Made by a program: the position numbers and the translations under genes. DNA of 64,000 nt from Mycobacteroides franklinii (GTDB lineage Bacteria > Actinomycetota > Actinomycetes > Mycobacteriales > Mycobacteriaceae): contig NZ_MAFQ01000003.1 of NCBI RefSeq assembly GCF_002013895.1, positions 248,001-312,000 of the forward strand, given 5' to 3'. Below are positions 27,265 through 36,109 of the stretch, in pieces. The notes below the pieces were generated by a model. The model was not told where the DNA came from. It did not search any database and saw only the letters and a program-made list of their open reading frames with translations. Each line of letters opens with the position of its first letter. Positions within the stretch are counted from its first letter, which is position 1.

Positions 27265-27762
27265 ATGACCCTTACCTCCCGTCTTGATCAGCGGTTCAGC
27301 GAGCCCGGCGCCGGCGCGCCCGCCTGGTGCGAGGTGTCGGCGCTGCTGGCCGCCGCCGAGCTGTACTGGATCGGCACCGTGCGCTCCGACGGCAGCCCGC
27401 ATATGACCCCGCTCGTGGGCCTATGGCAGCAGGACTCGTTCGCGTTCTGCACCGGCCCCACCGAGCAGAAGGCCCGCAATCTGGAATCGAATACCGCGGT
27501 GACGATCGCCACCGGCGTGAATACCTGGAACCAGGGGCACGACGTCGTCGTCGAGGGCACCGCGGAACGTGTGGTCGACACGGCCGCACTGCAGAACCTC
27601 GCCGATGCCTATTTCGAAAAGTACGGCGAGGACTGGAAATTCAGGCCGAGCGAGGGCGGATTCGGGGAAGGTGACCAGTTCGCCATGGTGTACCGGGTGA
27701 CGGCGTCAAAGGTTCTCTCCTTCACCAAAAACCCGCACGGACAGACCCGCTACACCCCTTAG
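27265..27762 (+). CDS. Pyridoxamine 5'-phosphate oxidase-like split-barrel protein
   Basis: 165 residues. ELYWIGTVRSDGSPHMTPL, then SFAFCTGPTEQKARNL and HDVVVEGTAERVVD match flavin/F420-binding split-barrel (PPOX class) proteins common in mycobacteria. FMN or F420 cannot be told apart here. Its stop overlaps the convergent mtnP stop by four bases. Confidence 0.82.
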   Translation: MTLTSRLDQRFSEPGAGAPAWCEVSALLAAAELYWIGTVRSDGSPHMTPLVGLWQQDSFAFCTGPTEQKARNLESNTAVTIATGVNTWNQGHDVVVEGTAERVVDTAALQNLADAYFEKYGEDWKFRPSEGGFGEGDQFAMVYRVTASKVLSFTKNPHGQTRYTP

Positions 27763-28532
27763 GGAAGCTCGATGGGGAGCGTGACGCCCTCATGCGCGCG
27801 ACAGTGCCCGCACGTCTGGACGGATTCCGTCGCGGTGACCGCGGTGCGCACCAGCTCCTTGAATCCGCCGATGTTCCGCTCGAACTCGGCGAATACGTCC
27901 ACCGCCCGAACGCCCTGACCGTGCTCGACACCGGCGTCCAGATCGGTGACCAAGGCGATTGCGGCGTAGCAGATTTCGAGTTCACGGGCCAGCACTGCCT
28001 CGGGATAGCCGGTCATGTTGACCAGGGTGAAGCCCTGTGACGCATACCAACGGCTTTCCGCACGCGTCGAGAATCTCGGCCCCTGCACCACCACCATGGT
28101 GCCGCCATCGACGGCGCCCGGTTGCAGGGACACCCCGCGTAGCTCGGGGCAGTACGGGTCGGCGAACTCGACATGGATGCCGCCGCTGTCGAAGTAGGTC
28201 TGCTCGCGTCCGCTGGTGCGATCCACCAGCTGATCGGGCACCACGATGGCACCGGGTCCTAGATCGGCGGTGAGACTGCCCACCGCACAGGGCGCGAAGA
28301 CCCTGCGCACACCCAGCGCCCGCAACGCCCACATGTTCGCGCGGTACGGCACGGTGTGCGGCGAGAACTCGTGACGGCTCCCGTGCCGCGGCAGAAACGC
28401 CACCTCCCGCTCCCCCACCAGCCCGATCGTGATGGGTGCGCTGGGCTGACCGTACGGCGTCGTCGGGGTGACGGTCCGCACCGGTTTGTCGAAGAACGAA
28501 TAGAAACCGCTTCCACCTATCACCGCCAGCAT
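27759..28532 (-). CDS. mtnP: 5'-Methylthioadenosine phosphorylase
   Basis: 257 residues, nucleoside phosphorylase fold. MLAVIGGSGFYSF at the start, then FLPRHGSRHEFSPHTVPYRA (phosphate and ribose binding), APCAVGSL, VVQGPRFSTRAES and VNMTGYPEAVLARE. It cleaves 5'-methylthioadenosine with phosphate, recycling the polyamine/SAM by-product. It corresponds to Rv0535. The ATG at 28532 is right at the conserved beta strand; a longer frame upstream adds no conserved sequence. Confidence 0.92.
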   Translation of the reverse strand: MLAVIGGSGFYSFFDKPVRTVTPTTPYGQPSAPITIGLVGEREVAFLPRHGSRHEFSPHTVPYRANMWALRALGVRRVFAPCAVGSLTADLGPGAIVVPDQLVDRTSGREQTYFDSGGIHVEFADPYCPELRGVSLQPGAVDGGTMVVVQGPRFSTRAESRWYASQGFTLVNMTGYPEAVLARELEICYAAIALVTDLDAGVEHGQGVRAVDVFAEFERNIGGFKELVRTAVTATESVQTCGHCRAHEGVTLPIELP

Positions 28533-28721
28533 GCCGCTATTGTCGTTTATCGTCTGAGCCCCAATCCATCTGGGGGTGAGAGAACACACTCCGCATTGAA
28601 TTCGTCGTACAAATGGCCGAGATAGTTCCCGAGAGAATTCGCAGAAACCGGGGATCTCCCGAATTCGACAGATTCACACAACGGGCCTTGAAGAAACGCC
28701 CACCGCGATTACCGTGGAGTC

Positions 28722-29477
28722 GTGAATTCGATTGAGTATCAACTACATCGAAGGCAATTCTTGGTGATGGCGGCCGCATCCGCGGGCGCCCTCGCACTCG
28801 CGTCGTGCACCGGCCAGTCCCACGAGGAAACAGCCCCAACAAAGGAGACGAGCGGCGTGTATCAATTACCGAATCTCGACTGGGATTATTCAGCTCTCGA
28901 GCCGCATATCTCCGGCGAAATCAACCAACTGCACCACGACAAACATCACGCCGCCTACGTGAAGGGCGCCAACGAAGCCGTGGAACAGCTCGCCCAGGCG
29001 CGCGAGAAAGGCGACAACGCGGCCATCGTGCTACTCGAGAAGAACCTCGCCTTCAATCTCGGCGGGCACACGCGAACCATTCGATTTGGTGGAAGAACCT
29101 GTCGCCCGGACGGCGGCGACAAACCACAGGGTGAGCTGGCCAGTGCCCTCGATCAGCAATTCGGCGGATTCGACAAGTTCCGCGACCAGTTCTCAGCGGT
29201 GGCCAGCGCGGTGCAAGGCTCCGGCTGGGCGTGGCTGGGGTACGACACTCTGGGGAAAAGGCTGCTCACCTTCCAGATGTACGACCAGCAGTCCAACGTG
29301 CCATTCGGCACCGTTCCGCTACTGGGCCTCGATGTCTTCGAGCACGCCTATTACCTGCAGTACAAGAACGTCAAGGCCGACTACATCAAGGCATTCTGGA
29401 ACGTGGTGAACTGGCCCGATGTCCAGGCACGTTTCGCGGCAGCGGTATCCAAGACACCCGGCCTGATCTTCCCCTAG
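28722..29477 (+). CDS. Exported Fe/Mn superoxide dismutase lipoprotein with compensated frameshifts
   Basis: 251 residues. The N-terminus has a twin-arginine motif HRRQFLV (residues 9-15) and a lipobox LASC (Cys29), so it is probably a Tat-exported lipoprotein. The rest matches Fe/Mn [14 protein letters not shown] carries the first His ligand, and [13 protein letters not shown] the Asp and His ligands. Residues 117-129 read [13 protein letters not shown], where the family has [12 protein letters not shown]. That motif is encoded in the next frame at 29072-29107 ([12 protein letters not shown]), so a 2-base insertion at about 29070 and a 1-base insertion at about 29108 cancel out. The His ligand of NHSIWW is lost. 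It is either inactive or a sequence error. Confidence 0.8.
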   Translation: MNSIEYQLHRRQFLVMAAASAGALALASCTGQSHEETAPTKETSGVYQLPNLDWDYSALEPHISGEINQLHHDKHHAAYVKGANEAVEQLAQAREKGDNAAIVLLEKNLAFNLGGHTRTIRFGGRTCRPDGGDKPQGELASALDQQFGGFDKFRDQFSAVASAVQGSGWAWLGYDTLGKRLLTFQMYDQQSNVPFGTVPLLGLDVFEHAYYLQYKNVKADYIKAFWNVVNWPDVQARFAAAVSKTPGLIFP

Positions 29478-29520
29478 CGCGCCCGGGACGCCCAGGTCGC
29501 TCCATGGCAGGATTTGCCAC

Positions 29521-30393
29521 ATGGCCAGCATCGCGCAGTGGATCGAAGGTTCTCGCCCCCGCACCTGGCCGAACGCGGTGGCACCCGTCATCGCGGGCAC
29601 CGGTGCCGCGGCCGCGGCCGACTCGGCCGTCTGGTGGAAAGCGCTTCTCGCGTTGGCCGTGTCGGTCTGCATGATCATCGGGGTCAACTTCGCCAACGAC
29701 TATTCGGACGGTATCCGCGGCACCGATGACGACAGAGTGGGCCCGCTGCGCCTGGTGGGCTCCCGGCTGGCGTCGCCGTCGGCGGTCAAGGCCGTCGCCA
29801 TCGCCTTCCTGACGCTGGGTGCGGTAGCGGGTGTGGCGCTGGCCGTCACCACCGCATGGTGGCTGGTGGCCGTCGGGGCGGCGTGCGTCGCCGGGGCATG
29901 GTTCTACACCGGCGGCTCGAAACCTTACGGATACAGCGGTTTTGGTGAGATCGCGGTATTTGTGTTCTTTGGGCTGGTGGCGGTGCTGGGCACCGAGTAC
30001 GTACAGATCTTGGCGATCAGCCCCACCGGGATTGCGCTGGCGGTGGCCATTGGCAGCTTCTCCAGTGCCGTACTCGTCGCCAACAATCTGCGCGATATCC
30101 CCACCGATCGCGAGTCGGGGAAGATCACCCTGGCCGTCCGGCTGGGCGATGCCCGCACCCGAATCCTGTTCCCGGCCCTGCTCGCGGTCCCGGTTCTGGT
30201 CAGCATCGGACTGGGCTTCAGTCACCCATGGCACCTGCTGGGGCTTGTGATGTTGCCCCTGATGGCCAAGGCCGCCCGGCCGGTGGTAACGAAAGCACAA
30301 GGGCCGGCACTGATCCCGACGCTGCGCGATACCGGACTGGCCATGCTCGGCTGGGCGATTCTCACCGCCTTGGCGCTCGCCTGGCTGAGCTAG
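29521..30393 (+). CDS. menA: 1,4-Dihydroxy-2-naphthoate polyprenyltransferase MenA
   Basis: 290 residues with eight or nine membrane helices, UbiA superfamily. The first aspartate motif is [17 protein letters not shown], the second is [22 protein letters not shown]. It joins the naphthoate head group to the polyprenyl tail, producing demethylmenaquinone. It follows the SOD gene with a 43-base gap and overlaps the convergent Clp-N gene by four bases. Confidence 0.95.
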   Translation: MASIAQWIEGSRPRTWPNAVAPVIAGTGAAAAADSAVWWKALLALAVSVCMIIGVNFANDYSDGIRGTDDDRVGPLRLVGSRLASPSAVKAVAIAFLTLGAVAGVALAVTTAWWLVAVGAACVAGAWFYTGGSKPYGYSGFGEIAVFVFFGLVAVLGTEYVQILAISPTGIALAVAIGSFSSAVLVANNLRDIPTDRESGKITLAVRLGDARTRILFPALLAVPVLVSIGLGFSHPWHLLGLVMLPLMAKAARPVVTKAQGPALIPTLRDTGLAMLGWAILTALALAWLS

Positions 30394-30977
30394 GCGGCCT
30401 GATCGAGCAGGCCCACCACGGCGTGCCGTAGTTCGTCGGCGGGTACCCGCTCGGTGATGACGGCCAGCGCGACCGGGTCACCGCCACGCAAGATACCCAG
30501 CACCATGTGCTCGCATCCGATCCAGTTGTCCTTGTGCGCAATGGCCTCCCGCAGCGCCAGCTCCAGGCACTTCTTGGCCGATGAGTTGAACGGGATCATC
30601 CCGAACGGACGCCAGCCACGGACGCGTCCCTTGCGGCGCCCCGATTTTGCGAAAGCCTCGTCGAAGGCCTGCGGGCCAAAGACTTTCGAAACACTCTCGC
30701 GCACCTGAGACAGATCGATGCCGATCGCCTTGAGCGCCTCGGCGTCCTCCTCGTCCAACGGCGGCTGCGCGGATCCGGCGCGGAGCCGGTCACGCACACC
30801 ATCTGCCGTCAGTCCGTATTCACTCAGCAGCGCGGAGAGCGGTCCGCCGGCGCTGTCCAGCACACCCACCAGGACATGCTCGGCCCCGATGCGTGATTCG
30901 TCCATCTCGCGGGCCTCTTCCTGCGAGAGCACCACCGCGACCTTCGCCGACTTCTGGAACTTCTCGAACATGGCCAC
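30390..30977 (-). CDS. Stand-alone Clp N-domain protein
   Basis: 195 residues. Two Clp-N repeats: [30 protein letters not shown] (seen here as [20 protein letters not shown]) in the first half, and [20 protein letters not shown] then CEHMVLGIL in the second. No ATPase domain follows. Such proteins may deliver substrates to, or modulate, ClpC1. The start is the GTG at 30977, directly after the stop of the HTH gene (TGA GTG), or the ATG at 30971. It is the second gene of an autoregulated-looking operon. Confidence 0.85.
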   Translation of the reverse strand: MAMFEKFQKSAKVAVVLSQEEAREMDESRIGAEHVLVGVLDSAGGPLSALLSEYGLTADGVRDRLRAGSAQPPLDEEDAEALKAIGIDLSQVRESVSKVFGPQAFDEAFAKSGRRKGRVRGWRPFGMIPFNSSAKKCLELALREAIAHKDNWIGCEHMVLGILRGGDPVALAVITERVPADELRHAVVGLLDQAA

Positions 30978-31199
30978 TCACTTCCTCACGCGGTTGTATT
31001 TCTGGTGCACTGCCTGACGGCTCACTTCGAGTGCCTCGGCGATCGCCTGCCAGCTCCACCCCTGATTGCGGGCATTGGTCACGTGGATCGCTTCCAGCCG
31101 TTCACACAGACGCCGCAGGGCCTGCACCGCCCGCAGGCCCACAGCTGGGTCGGTACTGCTGACGGCGTCGTCCAGATTGGCCGCCGCGAGGTCACTCAT
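30978..31199 (-). CDS. Small HTH regulator upstream of Clp-N gene
   Basis: 73 residues from the ATG at 31199 (77 from 31211). The C-terminal helix-turn-helix is GWSWQAIAEALEVSRQAVHQ, followed by KYNRVRK; the N-terminal helix has RAVQALRRLCERLEAIHV. It stops next to the Clp-N start, so the two are one operon. I favour 31199, because 31211 lies inside the promoter's -10 element and the first dyad. It likely represses its own promoter. Confidence 0.82.
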   Translation of the reverse strand: MSDLAAANLDDAVSSTDPAVGLRAVQALRRLCERLEAIHVTNARNQGWSWQAIAEALEVSRQAVHQKYNRVRK

Positions 31200-31202
31200 A
31201 CC

Positions 31203-31247
31203 TGTCAACATAGATTGACAACTTCAATGTGTCAAGAAAAGTTGACA
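31203..31247 (-). promoter_or_regulatory. Promoter overlapped by two TGTCAA-N6-TTGACA operators
   Basis: Dyads at 31203-31220 and 31230-31247, each TGTCAA-N6-TTGACA, with centres 27 bp apart. On the minus strand TTGACA (31235-31230) is followed by a 17-base spacer and TATGTT, a near-consensus SigA promoter. One dyad covers the -10 element and the other the -35. This layout predicts tight repression of the HTH/Clp-N operon by the HTH protein. Confidence 0.75.
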
Positions 31248-31305
31248 CGCCACGGCGACCTTCGATACAGCCCCGCCACGAGACGGCGCGTCGGCGGAGA
31301 GTGAG

Positions 31306-31614
31306 TTAGGAGTCTTTCGGCTTTTCGCCGCGCAACCGCGCCTGCAGATCGGCACGGTCGGCCCGGCGCCGCTCATCGACAACGGCAATGCTGGCGGTCA
31401 CTCGACGGCGCAGCGGGGCGAACACCGCCATCCCCAACGGCAGCGCAATGATCAACGCGAACAGGATCGCGATGGCCAACGGAAAGTCCTCATACCCGAT
31501 GAGCCGGGCCAGCCAGAAAATGACAAGCGTCAAGACGACCGCGAGACCCAACCGCGCCAAGGTGTACAACGCGATGTCGATAGCGAGCCGGCTCCCCGGC
31601 GACCGTTCAGCCAC
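31306..31614 (-). CDS. DUF4229 membrane protein
   Basis: 102 residues. Two membrane helices (about 12-35 and 44-66), RLGLAVVLTLVIFWLARLIG and FPLAIAILFALIIALPLGM, are followed by a basic cytoplasmic tail (RRRVTASIAVVDERRRADRA). It matches DUF4229 and the Rv0531 position. Function unknown. It is divergent from the 53-residue gene at 31705. Confidence 0.78.
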   Translation of the reverse strand: MAERSPGSRLAIDIALYTLARLGLAVVLTLVIFWLARLIGYEDFPLAIAILFALIIALPLGMAVFAPLRRRVTASIAVVDERRRADRADLQARLRGEKPKDS

Positions 31615-31704
31615 GTCACCACCCTATCGCTGCGCCGAACACCAACCTTGGCCGCGCGTATATTCGGAGTTAGTTGTTCAGGAGGCTTTCAGAAGGATTT
31701 TCTT

Positions 31705-31866
31705 GTGTATTACGTGCTCATCGCGGTCGTACTCGGCGCGCTGGTCTACGCCGGGTGGCGAATCAGCCAGTCGGTCCCGACCCGTCCGCAGACTCGCGTG
31801 ACCGGCCCCGACGACGATCCCGAATTTCTCTGGCGCATCAGCAGGGACGATCCGTCCGAACACTGA
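31705..31866 (+). CDS. Small single-helix membrane protein
   Basis: 53 residues. YYVLIAVVLGALVYAGWRI is an N-terminal membrane anchor; the tail ends PEFLWRISRDDPSEH. The GTG at 31705 follows AGAAGGA. It matches the position and size of Rv0530A. Function unknown. Confidence 0.65.
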   Translation: MYYVLIAVVLGALVYAGWRISQSVPTRPQTRVTGPDDDPEFLWRISRDDPSEH

Positions 31867-31871
31867 CGTTA

Positions 31872-31890
31872 TGCGGCCCGATAGGCCGCA
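31872..31890. terminator. Bidirectional terminator-like hairpin
   Basis: TGCGGCC, loop CGATA, GGCCGCA: a perfect 7-bp stem, with further GTT/AAC pairing outside one mismatch. It lies between the convergent small membrane gene and the MinD-like gene. Confidence 0.65.
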
Positions 31891-31898
31891 CAACGCCT

Positions 31899-33407
31899 CT
31901 AGCCCTGGAACGTCTGCTGTTGACGCTGCGTACCGGTGAATCCCTGCGCCACGACAGCGGCCAACTCGATGAGCGCGCGCCGCGTCGGCGGCCGAAGCCG
32001 GTCCAGGCTGATCTCGGCGCCCTCTTCCAGGTGCGGGTCGAACGGCACCAAACGCACCGCACGGCACCGCCGCGAGAAGTGATCGACGACCTTCTGCATG
32101 TCGACCTTGCCCGAACGTGGACGCACCGCGTTGATCACCGCGACCGAACGGCGCACCAGCTCGCGATGCCCATGGGCGTCCAGCCAGTCCAGGGTCGCCG
32201 ACGCGCTGCGGGCACCGTCCACCGAGCCGGAGCTGATGACCACCAGCGTGTCCGCCTGCTCCAGCACCGATGACATGGCTGAATGCATGAGCCCGGTGCC
32301 GCAGTCGGTGAGCACGACGCTGTAGAAGCGCTCAAGAATCTCCAGGGTGCGCGAGTAATCCTCGGCGCTGAACGCCTCGGATACGGCCGGATCACTTTCC
32401 GACGCGAGCACCTCGAGGCGGCTCGGCCCCTGCGAGGTGTAGCTGCGAACATCGCTGTAGCGCTGGATCGAGTTGGCGTCCCGCAACAGGTGACGCACGG
32501 TCGCCGGGGTTTCCAGCGGCACCTTCTGGCTCAGCGTGCCACGGTCCGGGTTGGCGTCGACGGCGATGACGCGGTCACCGCGGATGGACGCGAAGGTAGC
32601 ACCCAGGGTTGCGGTGACGGTGGTCTTGCCGACACCGCCCTTGAGGCTCAGCAGAGCGATCTTGTAGCAGCCCTGCAGCGGCTGGTTCACCTGGGCGACG
32701 AGGTCGTTTTCCTCTGTCTTCTTGGTGCCCTCACCGAGGTTGATCGTCCCGAAAGATGCGCGGTAGACGGTCTTACGCCACCCCGCGGACGGCGCCGGCT
32801 TGTGCGGGCGCAGCAACGCGGAGGTAGACAGGTCACGCGAGGACGGCGGTAGCTCGGGCCGGATCTGGGCACCGATTCCGGTCTGCTGGCCGCCGACCGG
32901 GGTGTAGTACCGGGAGCCGCCGACGGGAGGCTGCTGGGCCTGCTGCGGGATGCCAGTGGCGGGAGTGTCGCCGCCCCAGCGATCAGCCGTGAACGGCGTC
33001 TGTTGTTGGGGCTGCTCAGCGGAGTCACTGAATCGGTTGTCGGCCCGGAAACCTCCCGCGCCGGCCGACGACCCTGCCGCTCCGATCGCGGTGGGGTCGG
33101 CGCTCTCATGCCCACCCGACGGCGTGAAATCGAGCGGCGCGAACGAACCACCCAGGGTGTTCAGCGAAGGCACCGAAGGATCGTGTCCCAGGCCCGCGAT
33201 GTCCTGCTGTGGCGCAAACGGATCCTGGAACGGGACCGCCTGGAATTGCTGGGTCATCTCATGGGGCTGCTGCGGCGTGCTCTGGCCGTACATCACCGGC
33301 TGCGCAGGCTCCTGAGCTGCCCACGGCGGGGCCGTTGGTCCACCCTGCGCCTCGTCGGCGTATGGCGACGGTCCATCCGGCGCGCGGTGCGCGGGATAGT
33401 CAGACAT
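31899..33407 (-). CDS. ParA/MinD-like ATPase with disordered N-terminus
   Basis: 502 residues. The first 220 residues are rich in Pro, Gln, Gly and Ala (PQQPHEMTQQFQAVPF; SAEQPQQQTPF on the same stretch), like EspI and Rv0530. The ATPase half has the deviant Walker A LLSLKGGVGKTTVTATLGA, VIAVDANPDRGTLSQKVP (A') and VLTDCGTGLMHSAMSSVLEQ (B). Membrane-associated P-loop ATPases of this type act in positioning or in ESX-linked functions. It corresponds to Rv0530. The cytochrome maturation genes follow upstream on the same strand. Confidence 0.85.
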   Translation of the reverse strand: MSDYPAHRAPDGPSPYADEAQGGPTAPPWAAQEPAQPVMYGQSTPQQPHEMTQQFQAVPFQDPFAPQQDIAGLGHDPSVPSLNTLGGSFAPLDFTPSGGHESADPTAIGAAGSSAGAGGFRADNRFSDSAEQPQQQTPFTADRWGGDTPATGIPQQAQQPPVGGSRYYTPVGGQQTGIGAQIRPELPPSSRDLSTSALLRPHKPAPSAGWRKTVYRASFGTINLGEGTKKTEENDLVAQVNQPLQGCYKIALLSLKGGVGKTTVTATLGATFASIRGDRVIAVDANPDRGTLSQKVPLETPATVRHLLRDANSIQRYSDVRSYTSQGPSRLEVLASESDPAVSEAFSAEDYSRTLEILERFYSVVLTDCGTGLMHSAMSSVLEQADTLVVISSGSVDGARSASATLDWLDAHGHRELVRRSVAVINAVRPRSGKVDMQKVVDHFSRRCRAVRLVPFDPHLEEGAEISLDRLRPPTRRALIELAAVVAQGFTGTQRQQQTFQG

Positions 33408-33530
33408 CGATCCCCCAATGCATTGGTTGGATGTGCAGTTCGGACACGGAGCGTTCGGAACAAGTGTTCGGAACGACTCAGCATCGCACCCTATCGCAGG
33501 TGTGATGAACCGATCTGGCGGAACAGTTCG

Positions 33531-34505
33531 TTAGCTCACACCAGCGTACGAGTGAAGACCAACCGTCACCAGGTTGACGAAGAACAGGTTGAACACCATC
33601 GCCACGAATCCGGCGACGTTGATCCACGCGGCCCTCTTGTCCCGCCAGCCGGCGGTGGATCGTGCGTGCAGGTACGCGGCGTAGATAACCCAGGCAACGA
33701 AGGAGACGGTTTCCTTGGGGTCCCATGCCCAGAACCTCCCCCACGCCTCCTCGGCCCAGATGGCACCGAAGATCACGCCGAATCCGAAGATGGGAAAGCC
33801 GAAGATGGTGGTCCGATATGCCAACCGGTCCAGGGCCTGAGCGTCGGGCAACCGCTGAACAAATGGGTTGTCGGGCAGGTACATCTTGACCAAGAACAGG
33901 ATGCTTGCCACCCCGGCGACCAGGAAGACACCCGATCCGAGGCTCACCACGGAGACGTGAATGGGCAGCCAGTACGACTGCAGCGCCGGCATCACCGGGG
34001 CGGCATAGGTGTAGAGGTACCGCCCGGACACCGTGAGCAGGATGAGCACCGGAATCAGCACGAAGACCCAGAGCGCCCGGCGCCCCTCTGCGCCGTTGGC
34101 GCGCGGCCGCAGCACTACCGCCGCCGTCACCAGGCCACACGCACACGTCAGGTTGATGAACTCGTACATGTTGCCCCAGGGCACCCGGGTGGTCGCCACG
34201 CCGCGCAGCACGATGCACAGCAACAGCAGCCCGATGCCCAGGTAGACCAGGGCCAACCCGGAGCCACCCACCCGCTCGGCGAGCGGACGCTTGCCCTGCG
34301 GCACTACCAGACCCGGCTGATTCTGATCGGCGGACACCACCTCACCACCGGAGCTGACCAGCTCACGCTGGGCGGTCTTGTTGCTCTGCCGGTAGGCCAA
34401 CTCGATGGCCAACAGCACCAGCGCACCGACCATCACCACGATCGCCGACGTGAAGGCGTAGTCGGAGAACTTGGCCAGATTCACGTCGATATTGGTCGAA
34501 TTCAT
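33531..34505 (-). CDS. ccsA: Cytochrome c synthase subunit CcsA
   Basis: 324 residues, eight membrane helices. The haem-handling tryptophan-rich WWD-type motif is WGRFWAWDPKETVSFVAWVI, with conserved periplasmic/membrane His residues (HVSVVSLG; YLHARSTAGW). With ResB it forms the system II cytochrome c synthetase, which attaches haem to apocytochrome c outside the membrane. Its start overlaps the resB stop (ATGA). It corresponds to Rv0529. Confidence 0.93.
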   Translation of the reverse strand: MNSTNIDVNLAKFSDYAFTSAIVVMVGALVLLAIELAYRQSNKTAQRELVSSGGEVVSADQNQPGLVVPQGKRPLAERVGGSGLALVYLGIGLLLLCIVLRGVATTRVPWGNMYEFINLTCACGLVTAAVVLRPRANGAEGRRALWVFVLIPVLILLTVSGRYLYTYAAPVMPALQSYWLPIHVSVVSLGSGVFLVAGVASILFLVKMYLPDNPFVQRLPDAQALDRLAYRTTIFGFPIFGFGVIFGAIWAEEAWGRFWAWDPKETVSFVAWVIYAAYLHARSTAGWRDKRAAWINVAGFVAMVFNLFFVNLVTVGLHSYAGVS

Positions 34506-36109
34506 TCGGCATCCTCATCGTTGTGGCCGTTGCCGGCCCCGGCTGCGCCCAGCGGGGGGAAGCCCTCAAGGCAGCGATCGCACAACCGCTCAAACTCGTC
34601 GCCCCAGCCGGAGCTGTCGGTGCGCGCCAGCCCTCCCAGCTCGACGTTTACCGTACCCGCGGCGGCGCCCGGGGTCAGCCGCGCCCAAACCCGGCGACGC
34701 TTGATGACGAGCGACACCACCAGACCCGCCATCATGGTCAGCGCGAAGATCAGCACCCACAGTTGGGCGGGATCACGCGACACCTGCAGATTCACGAAGT
34801 TGACGGCGCCGTCGAACTTGACGATCGTGCCGTCATTGAGCTTGACCGACTGCCCGGGCAGCAGGTTGGCGCGCGCGACCTGATTGAGGCGCTTCTGTTC
34901 GATCATGCGGGGATCGAGCTCGAAGATCGACTGCGCCCGTCCCGAGTCCAGCCCGGTGTCCCCCCGATAGATGTTGATGGCCACCGCGGGCTTGCGCATC
35001 TCCGGGAAGCTCGAGGAAAGCAGAGTGCCGTGCAGTTGTTCGGTGGGTGCGAACAACCCCTGGATGGCGATTTGATTCTTGCGACGCACATTGGGATCCG
35101 GGTAGGTACCGGCCGGCGGATCGATGCGCACGGCTCCCGAGGACAGCAGTGTGGTGGGGTCATCCGGTCGCCATTGGATGGTCTCGCTGCGTGAACGTCC
35201 GTCCGGGAAGGTGACCGTGAACGTGGGCGCGTAGCCGTAACCGAGCAGGTAGACACGGTTGCCGTTGACGCGCAGCGGATGGTTCATGGCCAGCCGATCC
35301 GGCCGCCACACATTGTTCTGCAGGTCGTCTCCGGCCTGGAACTCGATGTTCGATTCGAAGGAATGCGCCTGTCCGGAGGCAAGGTACGTGGCCTTGAAAT
35401 CCTTGACCTTGACGCAGACCGGATCCAGGTTGGTGCCGTCGACGGTGTTGCCGGCCCGGAACGAGTCGAAGGCCGCCGGCGATGACGAGCAGAATCCTGG
35501 ACCGTTGTTGGCGACAACGATGACGTTGCCCTCGTATCCGAAGAGCTTGCCGACCGCGAACGCGACCAACAGTCCCACCAGGGACAGGTGGAAGACCAGG
35601 TTCCCGACCTCGCGCAGATAGCCCTTCTCCGCCGAGATTTCGGTGATCTCGTCCTTGACCCGGATGCTCTTGCGCCAACCACGAAGCCGGCCGGAAATGA
35701 CCGCGGCCAGCTGCTCCTGGTCCGCGGTCACGGTCCGTTCTGCGTGCTTGGGCAACCGTCCCAGGTTCCGGGGCACCGGAACCGGCTGCGCGCGAAGGGC
35801 CTTGGCGTGCTCGACGGTCCGGGGAATGATGCATCCCACCAGCGAGACGAACAGCAGAACGTAGATCGCGGTAAACCAGAAGCTGGAGAACACGTCGAAG
35901 GCCTGCACGCGATCCAGCCACGGACCGATGGTCGAGTGTTCGGTCAGATACTCGTCGACCTTGGCCTGATTGAGTGCGCGTTGCGGCAGCATCGCACCGG
36001 GTATCGCGCCGAGCGCGAGCAGCACCAACAGCGCCAGCGCGGTGCCCATGGAAGTCAAGCCCCGCCAGGTGTTGCGCGCATAGGCGAGGAGACGCTTCGC
36101 GATCATCAT
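34502..36109 (-). CDS. resB: Cytochrome c biogenesis protein ResB
   Basis: 535 residues. It has three N-terminal membrane helices, a long extracytoplasmic domain and a C-terminal helix (LWVLIFALTMMAGLVVSLVI). The family features are SFWFTAIYVLLFVSLVGCIIPRT (shortened here) with the start of the helix pair, and GNLVFHLSLVGLLVAFAVG with a conserved His. It is CcsA's partner in haem delivery. The start overlaps the ccdA stop by one base. It corresponds to Rv0528. Confidence 0.92.
   Translation of the reverse strand: MMIAKRLLAYARNTWRGLTSMGTALALLVLLALGAIPGAMLPQRALNQAKVDEYLTEHSTIGPWLDRVQAFDVFSSFWFTAIYVLLFVSLVGCIIPRTVEHAKALRAQPVPVPRNLGRLPKHAERTVTADQEQLAAVISGRLRGWRKSIRVKDEITEISAEKGYLREVGNLVFHLSLVGLLVAFAVGKLFGYEGNVIVVANNGPGFCSSSPAAFDSFRAGNTVDGTNLDPVCVKVKDFKATYLASGQAHSFESNIEFQAGDDLQNNVWRPDRLAMNHPLRVNGNRVYLLGYGYAPTFTVTFPDGRSRSETIQWRPDDPTTLLSSGAVRIDPPAGTYPDPNVRRKNQIAIQGLFAPTEQLHGTLLSSSFPEMRKPAVAINIYRGDTGLDSGRAQSIFELDPRMIEQKRLNQVARANLLPGQSVKLNDGTIVKFDGAVNFVNLQVSRDPAQLWVLIFALTMMAGLVVSLVIKRRRVWARLTPGAAAGTVNVELGGLARTDSSGWGDEFERLCDRCLEGFPPLGAAGAGNGHNDEDAE

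Noticed and set aside
31211-31211. ATG at 31211 as HTH gene start
   Set aside because: It lies within the -10 element and the first dyad, so a transcript starting downstream would not include it; 31199 is preferred.
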